Assembly (NCBI RefSeq): GCF_037038585.1
Contig: NC_092525.1
Coordinates: forward strand, 22,278,867-22,342,866
DNA: 64,000 nucleotides
Direction: 5' to 3'
Source of the DNA: Patagioenas fasciata
Lineage: Eukaryota; Chordata; Aves; Columbiformes; Columbidae
Part shown: positions 41,101 through 52,690 of the stretch, in pieces
Position numbering within the stretch: the first letter of the stretch is position 1
Layout: every line of letters starts with the position of its first letter
Translations under genes and position numbers: made by a program
Notes under the pieces: generated by a model
Database searches by the model: none
Told to the model about the DNA's origin: nothing
What the model saw: only the letters and a program-made list of their open reading frames with translations

Positions 41101-42594
41101 TGAATTGTGAACGGGGGGGAGGAGGAGTTTGATCAGAAAAGATTCAGACCTCTCATTTGGTCCAAAACTATCAGAATCCCTTTCTACTGAGCTCAGGACA
41201 ACATACATCTCCTCCCATGGGCCTTCTCTGGCTTGATGCCCTGGGCTAGTGAGCTCAGGCACCTCAGTAAGGTACCTGGACAGGGGGAAAAGGAAGGTGG
41301 AAACACAAAGCAGTAGAATAAGGGTGAAAACAAAAAGTGGTGCCTGCCTTTTTAGGCAGCAGATAAACTGTTGGACTGCCTGGCTGTATCACACAAGATG
41401 TGTTACTTGAGTGCTAAGAGGAGCAGTTGTGGGCTTTACGTTGATTTTAGCTTCTCTAAGCTGTGAACGTGGCTATAAGAGCTTATAGTATTATGCCCCC
41501 TGTGTGCTAACTTCCCTTTGCACTCTTCCACCACTACTGACAATCTTTCCCAGATGGTCAAACCACTGAAAATAAAAAATTTAAAACGTTATGTTCAAGG
41601 AAATAGTTCTTAAAATGGGAAGGAAGGCTCTGCCTTGAACTCCTTAATATGTAAATTAAATTTAAAAGACACCATAAAAAAATATATATGTCTATTATGC
41701 CCTTCTGCACATTGGTCTGGCACACTAAAAAGTGACAAAAGGGAGTAGCATGATGTTGCTACAATTTCACTCTACACTGATATTAATTATTTCATCATGT
41801 CTCTTGCTTTTTTACTAATTATGGTGAAATCTGTTAACTCCATTAGCCACTGATTTTTTTTTTTTTTTTTTCATGCAGAACATAACAATGGAATGGAATT
41901 TAGGCAAAAATAATTTACTAAAAGCCATGCAGTTACAAGACAGAAATAAGCTCCAAAAGTAAGTTACACAAAGGTACAAACTTCCTAAGCTTCAAATATA
42001 TTATAGAGTACATTTGTGTATATATATACATTATATAATGTATAACAGCTGCTACCCAGGGCAGTTCATCCCGCTGAAGGCAAAGTAGTCTGTCCGTCCG
42101 TCCCTGCCACGTCTGCAGGCAGCAGCCCTCACAAGAGCAGAGGCGAGACCGCGAACGTTCTACTGAGCGCAAAAAGCTGCAGAACGGTCCCAAAGGCAGC
42201 ATGCAGGAAGAAGAGCTGCGAACCCAAATCTAGGGGCACGCCGGCACCAAGTTAATGTACAATCTTGCCACCCCCACTCGGGTTTTTACAGACATGCGTG
42301 GACCGGCTGATTAGTGAGTCCGGGCCAGAGCTGCCCATCTCCGCGCAGACTTACCGAGCCCCTGTACTTCTCCAGGGAGACTAGTTTGCCCCTGATGTTT
42401 ACAACTTTGAAAGTGTAAAAATCAGGCTCTTTCTGCTGCGTAGCAGAAAACGCTAAGAGCAGGAATGCAGCGATCGCAAGGAGCATGGCTAGAGGGATGA
42501 GGAAAACTTTGGGAAAGGCAGAGGAAGGCTGGTGCTCCACACTGCCCTCAGGATCTAGCATGCTGCACCGCCCTGCTGCGGAGCCACTTGTCAT
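34652..42594 (-). CDS. GPX7: GPX7 gene (glutathione peroxidase 7), three exons
   Basis: ER-resident thioredoxin-fold peroxidase that uses a cysteine instead of selenocysteine. Known roles of the family are clearing H2O2 in the ER and passing oxidising equivalents to PDI. Exons 42594-42355, 36907-36646 and 34815-34652 join to 666 nt (221 codons plus stop) with agreeing phases 0 and 1. From the first ATG, the peroxidatic cysteine is C91 in ECGYTD, the second cysteine is C120 in the FPCNQFG signature, and the WNFWKY block (W176, N177) supplies the other catalytic residues. The C-terminus is KKKDEL, a KDEL ER-retrieval signal. The FKVVNIRGKLVSLEKYRGS segment and synteny with TUT4 and SHISAL2A identify GPX7 rather than GPX8. 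Oddity: starting from the first ATG gives a 36-residue extension ahead of a hydrophobic segment. Starting at M37 gives 185 residues, close to the human 187. Confidence 0.95.
35085..35115. repeat. (TG)n microsatellite
   Basis: About 15 uninterrupted TG units inside GPX7 intron 2; likely length-polymorphic. Confidence 0.95.
36400..36545 (+). mobile_element. CR1 3' fragment, diverged
   Basis: The words ccctggagataattttagaa, ccttgtgccggaggatgg, actaggtgacttctgaactcc and aattctgtgcgatgag follow the order of the CR1 3' UTR (gaggttttcaaggc, ccttgtgcagggggatgg, actaggtgacttcc, attctatga). The copy is 5'-truncated and old. Confidence 0.65.
36646..36907 (-). CDS. GPX7: GPX7 coding exon 2 (catalytic cysteine)
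   Basis: 262 nt with acceptor TTTTTCTTCAG and donor ATTG followed by GTGAGT. It encodes VSLVVNVASECGYTDSHY, then FNVLAFPCNQFGQQEPD, KEIESFARKTYG and PAFKYLI, close to human GPX7 over its whole length. It ends in phase 1. A CR1 3' fragment lies about 100 bp beyond the donor, inside intron 2. Confidence 0.97.
39115..39300 (+). repeat. MIR-like ancient SINE fragment
   Basis: Words in MIR order: ccaaagcgctgcacttacat, cttaattacagctcagcac, gtgttgtaggtgggtagg, then ggagttctgactcccag near the end. Compare aagcgctttacaaacatta, gtgaggtaggta and gagtcctgactcccag of MIR/CORE-SINEs. The order is kept and divergence is moderate. Confidence 0.55.
40044..40068. repeat. (TA)n microsatellite
   Basis: About twelve TA units in GPX7 intron 1. 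Confidence 0.9.
42355..42594 (-). CDS. GPX7: GPX7 coding exon 1 (N-terminus and hydrophobic segment)
   Basis: 240 nt, 80 codons, donor TCG followed by GTAAGTCTG. Residues 1-29 are polar (MTSGSAAGRCSMLDPEG onward), residues 30-51 are hydrophobic (VFLIPLAMLLAIAAFLLLAF), then QQKEPDFYTFK starts the peroxidase fold. ATGs occur at codons 1, 12 and 37. The M37 context (GCCATGC) has G at -3, and M1 (ATCATGA) has A at -3. The first start would give a signal-anchor or long signal peptide; the third gives an ordinary cleavable signal peptide like that of human GPX7. Confidence 0.9.
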
Positions 42595-42697
42595 GATAGG
42601 AAAGCGCTGCCGCAAAGAAAGGACTGCTGCAAACCGAGCTTTTGCAACAGTCCTGCTCCTGCAAGGGCTTGGGAGCTGTGGCCATAGCAGGACGATG

Positions 42698-42704
42698 TAT
42701 TTAT
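42698..42704 (-). promoter_or_regulatory. Candidate TATA-like box of GPX7
   Basis: ATAAATA on the minus strand about 100 nt upstream of the first ATG. This would place a start site near 42670 and a leader of about 75 nt. A short upstream ATG (near 42678) could lie at the very start of the leader. No other core-promoter signal was seen. Confidence 0.35.
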
Positions 42705-42709
42705 GGAGA

Positions 42710-45270
42710 ATTCAGATAGTCTACAATGGAGTATTTCGTAGTGGTAGTGGGGTATTAAGTAAGGCATTTATGGGTACAGGACGAATGAAAGTGCTAGTTG
42801 GCTCAAAACCAGTAGTACTGCATGTGGCTGTGGGACAGCAGTCAGATTTAGAGATCTGCTTTAACTATGCCCTAGGAAAATAAGGGATTCTTGTGATTTT
42901 TGATGGATTTGCAAGTGCCTTTTTTTAGTATACTAACTATAGCATCTAGAAACTACAGTGTAATGTCAAAGGATATCAGTGGCTTGGTTGCTAGTGGTTA
43001 CTGGTGCAAGTGCTCTGAACAAGTCTCACAGTGTACGGTCAGAAAAAACAGAGTTACAAACACGCCGTGCACAGTATTGTGTGAAATGGAGCAACACAAG
43101 CTCGGCCTTCAGGAAACTCACCTTGCATGCACCTGGCTGGCGAGAAGTGAGTGGCCAGACCACTGGTCTTCACAGTGCGATCCAGGAGAAACCACATTAC
43201 CAAAGGGTTTTTAAGCAAGAAAGACGCATTAAGCATCAGGAACTGAATTTGGTACCAAAGCTTTCAGATAAGCAGAGCCAAGCCACTTCTTCTGTGCACT
43301 GTTGGCATTCTTGGGTTGTCTGCACAAAAAAAATAGCCATTTGTACAATTTGCTGCTACACCTGCTGGAAGAAAAGGGTTTGTATATATAAAGTAACAGC
43401 AATAGAAAGCATTTGATGGTCATTGATTTCTTCTTGGACTGAGAAACTGGCCCTCCATGCCTATGATTCTGATAATTCTTGCCAAAGAAAAGCAAAACGT
43501 AGTGATTTACAGAAAACAATTAAGTAGCATATCTAAGGCATATTGGAAATCTATCTTTTGAAGAGCAATTTACATTTTATAATCTTACTTTATGCCTTTT
43601 TTTTTAGCTGAGTTTTGGTAGATCTTTGACATCGTGATTGTATTTTGTTAGGTAATTCAAGCATACTTGGCATTAATGTAAACAAAGAAGCTATGTATAA
43701 TTATTTGGAAAAAATCTACTTTTTTAAAATTTCAGATTTTTCATATTTTTATGTCGGCTTGACATCCAGTATCAAGAAATAATGCAATCTGCTACAAAAA
43801 TGTATAGATGGAAAATCATCTACCATGCTATCTATCTATGAAGAAGATACACTGTGCTAAGAATCCTAAGTTCTCATCTTCTCAGGTAAAATGTTGTCTT
43901 TCTGTTTACTTTCCTGGCTGCATTGTTGACCAAGAACCTTTCCCTTAGAAAGGTTTAGAGTTTCTTCAAACACAGCTGGAGACGGAGAATACATTTAAAT
44001 AAATTTTTAAAACCCAGTAAATCCTAAAAATACTTTTAAAAAATCATTCCAACAATGAAAACCATTAAACTAAGCATTTTTGGTGAGAAAATTAAGAAGA
44101 AATTTACAAAACACTTTTACATTTTTTGAGGCATGATGCTATAGCAGTTTGGATATGGGACTTAAAATGTGGCATCATACTGCAACATGAGACAAGCAAG
44201 GTTTTGCTCTGGAAAAGGACTTTACAAAATCTGCTTCCTGCAGGTTTATAATTATTGTCTCTGATTCCTAGATTAGATTTAGTGGCTTTCAGAATTGTAT
44301 TTTCTCCTACAAACTGAGCCCGGAATCTGAAAGTTTTTGATCACTGGCACTGAGTTGGGAATTCTTTAAATAATGGCCAGCTGGCAGTGTCACTCGGCAT
44401 CCTCTTTTACTGCCATATTTCTACACTGCTCTCCACAATAAACCATTTTTTTAAGATCAGCAAAGGAGGAAGAATTGTTGCTGAATACACACAGAGATAC
44501 ACTATGTCAAAGGTGTTGGCTTTATAATGATTCAAGTTTTTAGAGCCAAACTGCAGAAAGATTTTATATGAAAGTCTGTCCAGTTATTTGAACTAAATCT
44601 GATATATTCCAATACATTTCAGCTTGCAGGAAAAACGCCAGTCAGGTTTGCAAACTGGTGTATGTTTGCTCACTAGCATGTTTAAATGTTGATCTAGGAG
44701 CACCTGAGCCAGTAGCAAATATAATTTAGTTACTTTTGCAATTTACTCTTTGGCCTACTAGACCTAATAAAAATCTTTCTCAAATAGGGCTGGACAAACC
44801 CCCACCCAGCTAACCTTGGCTGTCCCCAGCGGCACTGCAGCAGCCATTTCTGTCACTGCTGACCTGGGCTGTGCTGGCCCGTGTTCCTGAAGGTGGGAGC
44901 TCTGCCCTACCCTCAGCCACCCAGTCCTGGTTTTGTACAATGTTAAGTTCAAGTGAACCACAAAAAGACAATTAGTGCTAAGGATCGGGCTGATTTTGCA
45001 ATATATTCAGAAGTATGTTTTGTCGACGTTTATGGAATCCAGCATTATAGATTTTGCAACTTTTGTTTATCTACATGGACTCACTGAGGTGGTGTTTCCA
45101 GCACTACTATTCACATTGTTTTTAATACTTTCCTTTGAGCCCCTTTAGCAGTTCAACATTAATCATTATGCTCCCTGTTTTCCTGAAAGGCCTCCTTAGC
45201 CTGGGCTAGGCAGTGCCAACACCATTTTGCTGCCAAGAAGGGGCAGTTCTGTCCCGGATCACTGCAAGAT
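42710..45270. other. Intergenic gap between GPX7 and TUT4 (head-to-head)
   Basis: About 2.6 kb upstream of both genes. Plus-strand open frames at 42900-43416 show no family features. The left two-thirds is AT-rich and the sequence turns GC-rich from about 45200 into the TUT4 CpG island. Confidence 0.5.
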
Positions 45271-45889
45271 TTGCCTTGCACAAGCACTCGCCAGTTTCTT
45301 TAGGTCACCCTCCAGCCCTGCCAAGAGCCGGGCCCTGCTCCCCCGAGACCTGCCAGGCTGCCAGCAGACACGCTGGCCAAGATGCTGGCCCTGCCTGCTG
45401 CCGGGCCGGCTTCAGAGCCAAGGTCAGGGAGCCAGGAGCCATTCCCCCCGGTAGCCCTGTTTACCACGGGCCGCTTTGTGCGAAGCACAACGGGAGCAGA
45501 GCAAGGGGGGGAAGCCCCGAGGACGGAGCACACAAAGCCCGGCATAGGGCAGACCCACCCGGCTGGTCCTAACTCTGGGGCCTAGCGTGTGTGAGGAGAG
45601 CTCCGGGGTGAAAAATAGGGAAAAAAAGGAAAATATTAGGGTGGCTGTGGGGAGCATTAAGGAAAAAAAGGAGCTGCTTATTCGCACATCCCCACTTCCC
45701 GCTGTCGCACGGGGAGAGAGAAGCCCTGCTCGCTGGAGGAGATGGAAGGGGGTTTCTGAGGGGCAGGGGGGGTCTCTGAGGGACAGGGGGCTCTCAACTG
45801 CAGAGGGGCTCCCCCGCTGGCCGGGCCGGCCATGGCGTCCTCCGCGCGCCCGGCAGCACCGCCCGCCCTCGCAGCTCTCCCGCCCGCCC

Positions 45890-46023
45890 TCGCCCCACAA
45901 TGCATCGGGCGGCGCGGCTGACATGGCGGCCGGGCCGGACTGAGCCGCTGGCGTCGGGGCCTCCAGCAGCTGGAGCCGGGCATGGCGGGGGCACAGCCCC
46001 GGCACCCCTAGCGCCGCAGCCAG
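45890..46023 (+). other. TUT4: Probable TUT4 non-coding first exon
   Basis: GC-rich segment ending in a good donor (GCCAG followed by GTACCG) at 46024. It contains a YY1-type ATGGCGGC word and two short upstream open frames that close before the donor (45923-45943 and 45982-46011). The next plus-strand exon of TUT4 is 8.5 kb away and carries the start codon. The 5' limit is a guess. Confidence 0.5.
45920..45931 (+). promoter_or_regulatory. YY1-type element (ATGGCGGC)
   Basis: The word GACATGGCGGCC matches the YY1 core often found just downstream of the start site in CpG-island promoters. It fits a TATA-less TUT4 promoter. Confidence 0.45.
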
Positions 46024-47936
46024 GTACCGGGCTCCAGGGGCCGGGGGGCCCCGCCCAGCTCGGTGGGCCTCCCCCGAGGGGAGGGGGTGGCTGGGCGCGC
46101 TCTGCTGTCTCTCCCCGAGCGGGGCGGGGGAAGGCGGGCCCGGGGGGGGACGGGGGGGTTGTGTCCTCGCCCGCGCCCCCCGCCTCGGTCCGCGGCGCCC
46201 CAGCTCCGCCCTGCCCCGGCCCTTCTGCCCTGCCCCGCCTCGGCGGCCCATCGCGGCCTCCCGCGGCCGGGCAGGGTGGCGGCGCCGGGGCTGCCCCGCG
46301 CACCCGGCCGGGGGTTCCGGTCATCGCCCGGGGGGCAGGGGGACACCCCCAAGGTCAGCGGAGAAACGGAGCGGCCCCACGGCCGCATCCCGGCGGGCGG
46401 CCCGTCCCGAGCGCAGCGCCCGAGGGCTCTGCGGGGCCGATTCTCCTGCCCGGTGGAATTAAATAACGGCGGGGGGTAGCCCCATTGCAGGTGGTGAAGC
46501 ACAGGGGAAATGCCCCCTGTCCTGGGCCGGCCCCGGGAGCGGTGCCTCCCTCAGCCGTTTCTTGCCAAAGAGGTTCTGCTTTCTGTGGGTTACAATGTGC
46601 CTGAAATGCCACACAGGCATCCCTTCGTCTATGTGCTTGTGCTCTTTTGTTGGTTTATCTTGTATACAAATACAGCTGAACGACTTTTCTGCTTTTGCAA
46701 TATGTTGCAATTTGCCAGTTGGCTGAATGTGTCGTATTACCTGAGGCCTTCTGGCTTTTAAGGTTGTTGCTGGGTATAATAAAGGAGGATGAGCTTGGAA
46801 CATGGAGAGGAACAATGTAATCAGGTTTAGGTTAAGGTAGGAATTAGTACATTAAAAAGATGGTTGTATCGAAGTATGGATCTAGCAATTTTTTTATATT
46901 CATGCTGCTTCCATGTTGCTTGGCTTCCTGTCCTGGATTCAAGACTCATTGCATTTGCTTGAAAATAGGGGATACATGTTATTTCTGATTTTATTTGACT
47001 TGTGCTCCTGGTTTCAGTAGGTACTTTTTGGATAGTCTGACCCCAGATAGATATGACATAATTATTTTCATGACAGGTAAACCATCCATGGAAGTAAGAC
47101 TTTATTACAGTATATGGCAGAAGATGCTATATTAGGAGTGAGAGTTCTCCTTTACAAACATCAGTTTTGCAATGAGCTTTTAAAATAATTTTTCTTCCTA
47201 ACTTTAGTGAAAATACCTTAATAAAATTAATTTTGGGGTGGAATTACTGTTTCCCAGAACATATGTGTTGGGATATGCTCCCAGAAGGTACATACAGGGG
47301 GATCAGAAAGTCACTTCTGTGTTCTGTTCTTGCACAGAAGACAGCCAGGCCTTTTCTCTCGTACCTCGCCTGGTAGAGGGAAAGAAACCACCAGATGCTG
47401 TGGGACACATGCCTGGTGTGGGAATTTACCTGGTTCTTCCTCTGAAGGGGAGAAGAGAGATGGGGGAGCAGGGTTTCCCTGTGTCCTGCTTCAAAGCCAG
47501 ATATCCCTGGCAAGCTCCTCTTAAATGTCTTGTCAGACTAATGGTTTTGGATTGTGTATTTGTGTTGATAGCATAAAGCAGTTCGAAATTTTGCCCAGCC
47601 TGTTTTCTAGTCGCAATGCTTGCTTTTGAAATTTTACAAATTGTTTCTACTAAATTAACTTTATTTTTGTTACTGTCTCAATGAAACAATGTAACACGCA
47701 TACTGACTTGTACCCAGAACTCTCGGAAAGAAGAATCACTTTAGCTTAGTGGATTCATTTGCAGAATGGAAGCAATCCAGGGGAAGTCAACGTTTCTGGT
47801 GCTTCTGACTCATTAAGACTATATTGTATATTGTTCGATAAATTGTTTAATTACACATAAATGGTAGTAAGTCTTTTAACTTGGAAGTACTAAAAGCTTA
47901 TTACCTAAATTTAGTAACAATGCATGTGAGTCTCAT

Positions 47937-47978
47937 TTTTTCTTTTTTCTTTTTTGTTTTTTCTTTTTTCTTTTTTTT
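47937..47978. repeat. T/C-rich low-complexity tract
   Basis: Repeated tttttct units over about 40 bases, followed by aaccag, so it looks like an acceptor polypyrimidine tract but without a supported exon after it. Confidence 0.8.
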
Positions 47979-50900
47979 AACCAGAGGTGGATGCACACAT
48001 TTATGTACTAATACTGTATCCCTGGTTCATAATTTTTGGTTCTAATGTTCTAGCAAATCTTTGGGTAAAGGCAATTTGTCCTGTGTTCTTAGATTATTTT
48101 TTTTTTTTCCTGTTGATGTATGAAATAGTATTTCTAGCAAGAAGTAACTTTCAGATTTTAGTTTTTGGTGTCAGCTAAGCGTGATTTGGGAGTCTGGAAT
48201 CAGTTTTGTGTTACAAACTGTTGTGACTCGGTCTGTATACCAACTGTATGGATATATTTTTGAAAACTTTTCTAAAGTAGTGGTTTTCAGCATATTACTT
48301 TCAGTAGTGAAAATGCTGGATCCTGGTAGAGCAGATGTGAGAATGCTGGTAGAAGATCCATTTTCTTTAGCTGTAGTTTGTGAACCAGTTTGCGACTGGT
48401 ATGAAGTAGTTAAAGGTTGCCCGTTCCTCAAGGTTTAAATTTGAGTGAAGGGATCACTATTGCTCAAATACAAGATCCAGATAAACTTGTACACCACAGG
48501 TACATACTGCTGTATTTTTATGTAGTGCAAACACCAAGTGTAAATGAAGGTTTAAGAATAAGATGGATAAATTGAGTTTAAATGTGTAGCTGCTGTTTAA
48601 ACCAGTTTTGTGATCCGTTTAGGCCTCTGGAACCTGGTTTAGCCTCTGAGAAGCCTTAAACCTAATCAGTGCTGTACTGTTTTTTTCCAGCCTCCTGTCC
48701 TGTATTGGTACAAATATTGTATTTGTTTGTTTTTAAAGTTAGAGCTACCTTGGATCAGTTCCCTGATCTGGTTACAGCGTGTATCTTGCAGCATACAGCG
48801 ACACTCCAGGCAGGTGGTTCCCCTCTTCTGGCTTCAGTGCTCACTTCAGTTGATTGTGAAATGTTTAAAGGACCATTACAGTAAAACCTAGGGTCAGAAC
48901 CAACAGGTACTAAAGCACTAGGAATCTTTACATGAAATACAGAGTTAAGGGAGGGTGTTGTAACTTCTTTACACAGCTGGTGTGACTGAGAGAGGGTGGC
49001 TTTCCTGAGTTTGGCACGGGGCTCATCGGCAGTGACAGGTTCAGAAAGCGGTAGTTCTTGGCGTTTGGTGATGTGCCTCTCTCTTACCTTCCCAGTGAGT
49101 CATACCGTGTTGTAGGAGAGACAGCGGGTGTCAGTGCAAAGAGAGAACAGTCTATAACAAGCACATCTTGTATGGATCTCTCCTATCCAGTGTCTTCTCC
49201 TAATTTCTTAATTTAATTGTAAGATATTTGCACCTGTTTATGTTACTATGTTTTGCATCAAGCAAAGCCTTTCCTGTTACTTCGGTCATTCAGTAGTACT
49301 TTTGTCCTTTATAATCTTGTTACAGTTATATAGGTGTTTATCTAATGATCAGCCCTTAGTTTTCAGTCTACCACGTTGTAAATACAACATCAGAGCTTCC
49401 TAGTGAGTTACAAGTCTTCCCTAAGCCCGGAATGCTAGTTTCATTTGCATCCCTGGTTTGTGTGTTAAATTTTGTGTGTGCTTCCTTCTAGATAGAGTTC
49501 AGTAGTATTACATTTACTAGCCTAAATTCTATAGCCTGGAGAAACAGGAAGATATGAAATGCTGTATAGCACTTATATGTCTGTTACTAAGAATACCAAA
49601 GGGTTTATTGCTGGAGGAGCCTGAGGCGCTTTAGTTACCAGTAATCTCTGATAGTTTTAGTTAGTTTGGAAAAACATCAAAGATTGAGGATAGCTTGTAC
49701 TAAGTTATGTCTAGTTCATCATAAAACAAACGTAAACATGTGATAACTTTTTTTAAAAACTATTGGCATAGAACATGGGAGAAGCTTGAATGGTTTGTAG
49801 AAGTCCTCAGACCAAAAAAAAGGGCCTAAGGCTGTAAACGGTCCAGGAAAGAGCCGCCCCTCCAGCACATTTGGGATGGCTGGAGACATTACCTGTGCTG
49901 CAATCTGAGCAGAGCACAGTGGACAACCTTTTGTCATGTCTCCGTCTGTAACCTTTGTTTGCTGAATTTCCGTTCATTTTTGCTGAGGAAGTTCAGCTGG
50001 GCTATATTGGTAATCAGGCCGGGGGGTTAATCACCTCACGTACTACTGGAAGGCTGGCTGGGGAGATTGGAGCTTACGGGACAATCATAATGGCACAGAT
50101 AAGAGCAGATAAAATAGAGGTCTCCCTATCTCAAAGGAGGAGTGTTTTATAGAAAGAGGACAATAACAATTATGTTTGTAGTACTTTCGCCGTTTATATT
50201 TAATCTAGTACTCCCTGGGGAAATGAAACTCGTGAGACTGTTGTCTTTGCCTTTAGTTGCGCTACTACACACTTGTTACTTTTGGACATTTCACCTAGTT
50301 GGTATCAAATTTTAGAACATATTTGCAATAATGTCAAAAGATGCTTGAGTTTCTTTATGTTTTCTGGAAAAATCATGCCTCGGTAGAGGAGAGCTCTCTG
50401 CTGAGGGGATGCAGGAGGAAGTTATGTTTCCTCTTAGGGAGTAGCTGAGAATGTTGTGTAAGTTCCTCCAGCATGTCTCCCGTGCTTGCCCCATGGGCTG
50501 TGATCGATAGTGTGACAGAGGAGCACAAAATGAATGTATAGGAAACCAGGTATAATCAGTTCTGCTGCTAATTAAATGATTACAAAAGAAATGCTTTGCA
50601 AAAGAGCAACTCAGAATGCCCACAGTTTAACTTGAGCTTCATCTTTGTCAAGGCCCTGTTATGGCAAGGTCTGACCCAAAATGTATGTGTTTGAAGGACT
50701 TGGATACAATTGAGCAACTTGAGAAGAACAAGTGGAAGGGCAAATGAGTAGAAATATCTTCTTGAAAGTGTTGGTTTTTTTTAAATTCTTATTTGGAGGT
50801 AAGCATTACCCTGGGTTTTTGCAATTCAAATGCAGGATTTTCTAATACTAGTCTGAGAGAAGAAGGAAACAAAAGAAACTGGCAGAAATGAAAGTGAAAC

Positions 50901-52642
50901 AATCTCATTCCTTCCTCTCGAGTCTAAAATGAATTCTACAGTAGTGAAGTCAAAGCTGATTTTAAACATTTTTAATTTGATTGTTGTAGGTGTCTATAAG
51001 TTTTATGATTTTCTGGAGTTTGAGGTCAGATGGTGCCTTCTCTGACCTCATGCTGTTGTATTTCAGCCAGATTAGTTTTCTTCCAAGAGCCAAGAGTTGA
51101 GGTAGATTTCAGAGGAGTGACTGGCACTTTACATTCAGAAAGCAGGGGAAACTGAATCACTTGTAACACCAGTGTACTGAATACAAGAAATATTTCAACA
51201 GGTTAATCAATCACACCCTACTTTGCAGATACAGGTGAAATAACTCAGTTTGTGCTGCTGGCCTGCCTTGGAGAAAATTCTTCTTTGATTCTAGGTCTGG
51301 CGATTTGGTATAAGCCTGTGAATAAGCTGTGCCATCCAGGTCTCTAACAAGGTGCCACCTCAGCACTGATTCACTCCGCTCTGGTGTTTTGTTTTCAACC
51401 ATGTTATTCTTTTTGGAGGCACTCCTTCCCCTCCTCCCATTCCTTTCTCTCCCCTCTCTCATATATAAATGGCCAATATCTGACAGGAGGAAGGATCTTT
51501 TTGAGAGTGTCTTGGGTTTAGTAGTGGTCTCTTTTTTTTGTTTTTCATGTGAAGTTTCATTAGTTCGTTTACTTTCCAGTTCTTTGTGAGATGGTAACGT
51601 GTTTACTGTTGAGTATGTTACAGCAGTTTAGATTATTATATTGTGTTTCCTAAGTAATTTTGGTATTAAAGAGCAAAAGGAAAAAAAAATCCTGAAGTAC
51701 AACAATATTACCATTGCACTTGCATTTCAGATTCTGAATTTCATTGTGGAACTTTTTTTTTTGTACACAATATTCTAGTCTTATGAAATTTTGTGACCTA
51801 TCTTTATTAATATTTCTCAGGAATAAAGAATGTATCGGGGCTTTTTAACCTTATCTACTCGCATATGGTTATACTCACTCTCTTACTATGTAATGTGATC
51901 ACAATACTCAATTTATTAGCTGGGTTATAGTTTTTACTAGCAGGTTTTTTTTCCTGTCACATTTGTACATTTGATTAAAGCTTATATATTCTCCTTGAGT
52001 ACATAACTGCATTTTATTGAATAGATGAGATCAAATACTTTGAGCCTACAGTAGAATTTTGTGGATTTTTTTTTAAGACTTGCAAAATATGAGTCTAACA
52101 ATTTGACACCTACAAAAAGCAAAACAAAATGAAGCCCTGCTTTTCCTCCAATGCCAGAGTTTCATGGTAGCTTTAAGCTGGAAGTGGTGCCAAGAGACGT
52201 TGTCCCCACCCGACTAGTTGTTTGCAATTACCAGCTCCTGCTCCTCCTCCTCCTCCCTTGTGCCAGTTTTATGTTCAGCCGATTGGGTTTCTGGGTTTGT
52301 TCACTGCAGAACTGCACAAGGGAGGGAGCAGCCCGAGGAGTGCGAGTAAGTACTTGGGGTTGGAGAGGGGGTGTTACTGCTCCTCTTGGAGTCGATGCCA
52401 ACCTACGGGAAGGTGGCAGTGCGGCCTTGGCGGGTTCCTGTCCGGAGCTGAAGGGTGATGTGAATGTCAGACATGAACTAGAAATGAAAATGAAACTGAT
52501 GTGTGTGGGGGGGGTTGTTGGTTGGTCTTTTTTTTCCCCTCTTCAGGTTGGGCAACTAAAACATAAGGAATAGTTTACAATTTAAAAAAAATCCCACTGC
52601 TTTTTTAGTAACATAAGAAAACTTCACGGTAGAGTACAGTTT

Positions 52643-52690
52643 AAAGATAGCAACATCCCTAAGTAGAAAGATAGCAACATTCCTAAGTAG
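52643..52690. repeat. 24-bp tandem duplication (two units)
   Basis: The unit aaagatagcaacatccctaa gtag occurs twice back to back, with one mismatch (ccct versus tcct). It is a local slippage product in TUT4 intron 1. Confidence 0.95.

Larger units (their letters stand above)
36908..42354 (-). other. GPX7: GPX7 intron 1
   Basis: 5.4 kb of AT-rich DNA. It contains a MIR-like fragment (about 39115-39300), a (TA)n tract at 40044-40068, an (AAAC)n tract near 40970-41000 and a poly-T run near 41854-41871. Open frames, including one of about 134 codons at 40453-40857 on the plus strand, show no family features. Confidence 0.85.
45280..46500. promoter_or_regulatory. CpG island and promoter of TUT4
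   Basis: Dense CpG and GC content for more than 1.2 kb, the strongest such block in the window. It surrounds a probable non-coding first exon ending at 46023. Many long open frames on both strands (up to about 275 codons) arise here because stops are rare in GC-rich DNA, and none resembles a known protein. Confidence 0.85.

Noticed and set aside
42592-42615. Upstream extension of the GPX7 frame beyond its first ATG
   Set aside because: The codon at 42615-42613 is TTG, not ATG, so the real first start is at 42594.
45424-46502. Several long open frames on both strands at the TUT4 promoter
   Set aside because: All are Pro/Gly/Arg/Ala-rich products of CpG-island composition, overlap each other in different frames and have no recognisable domain.
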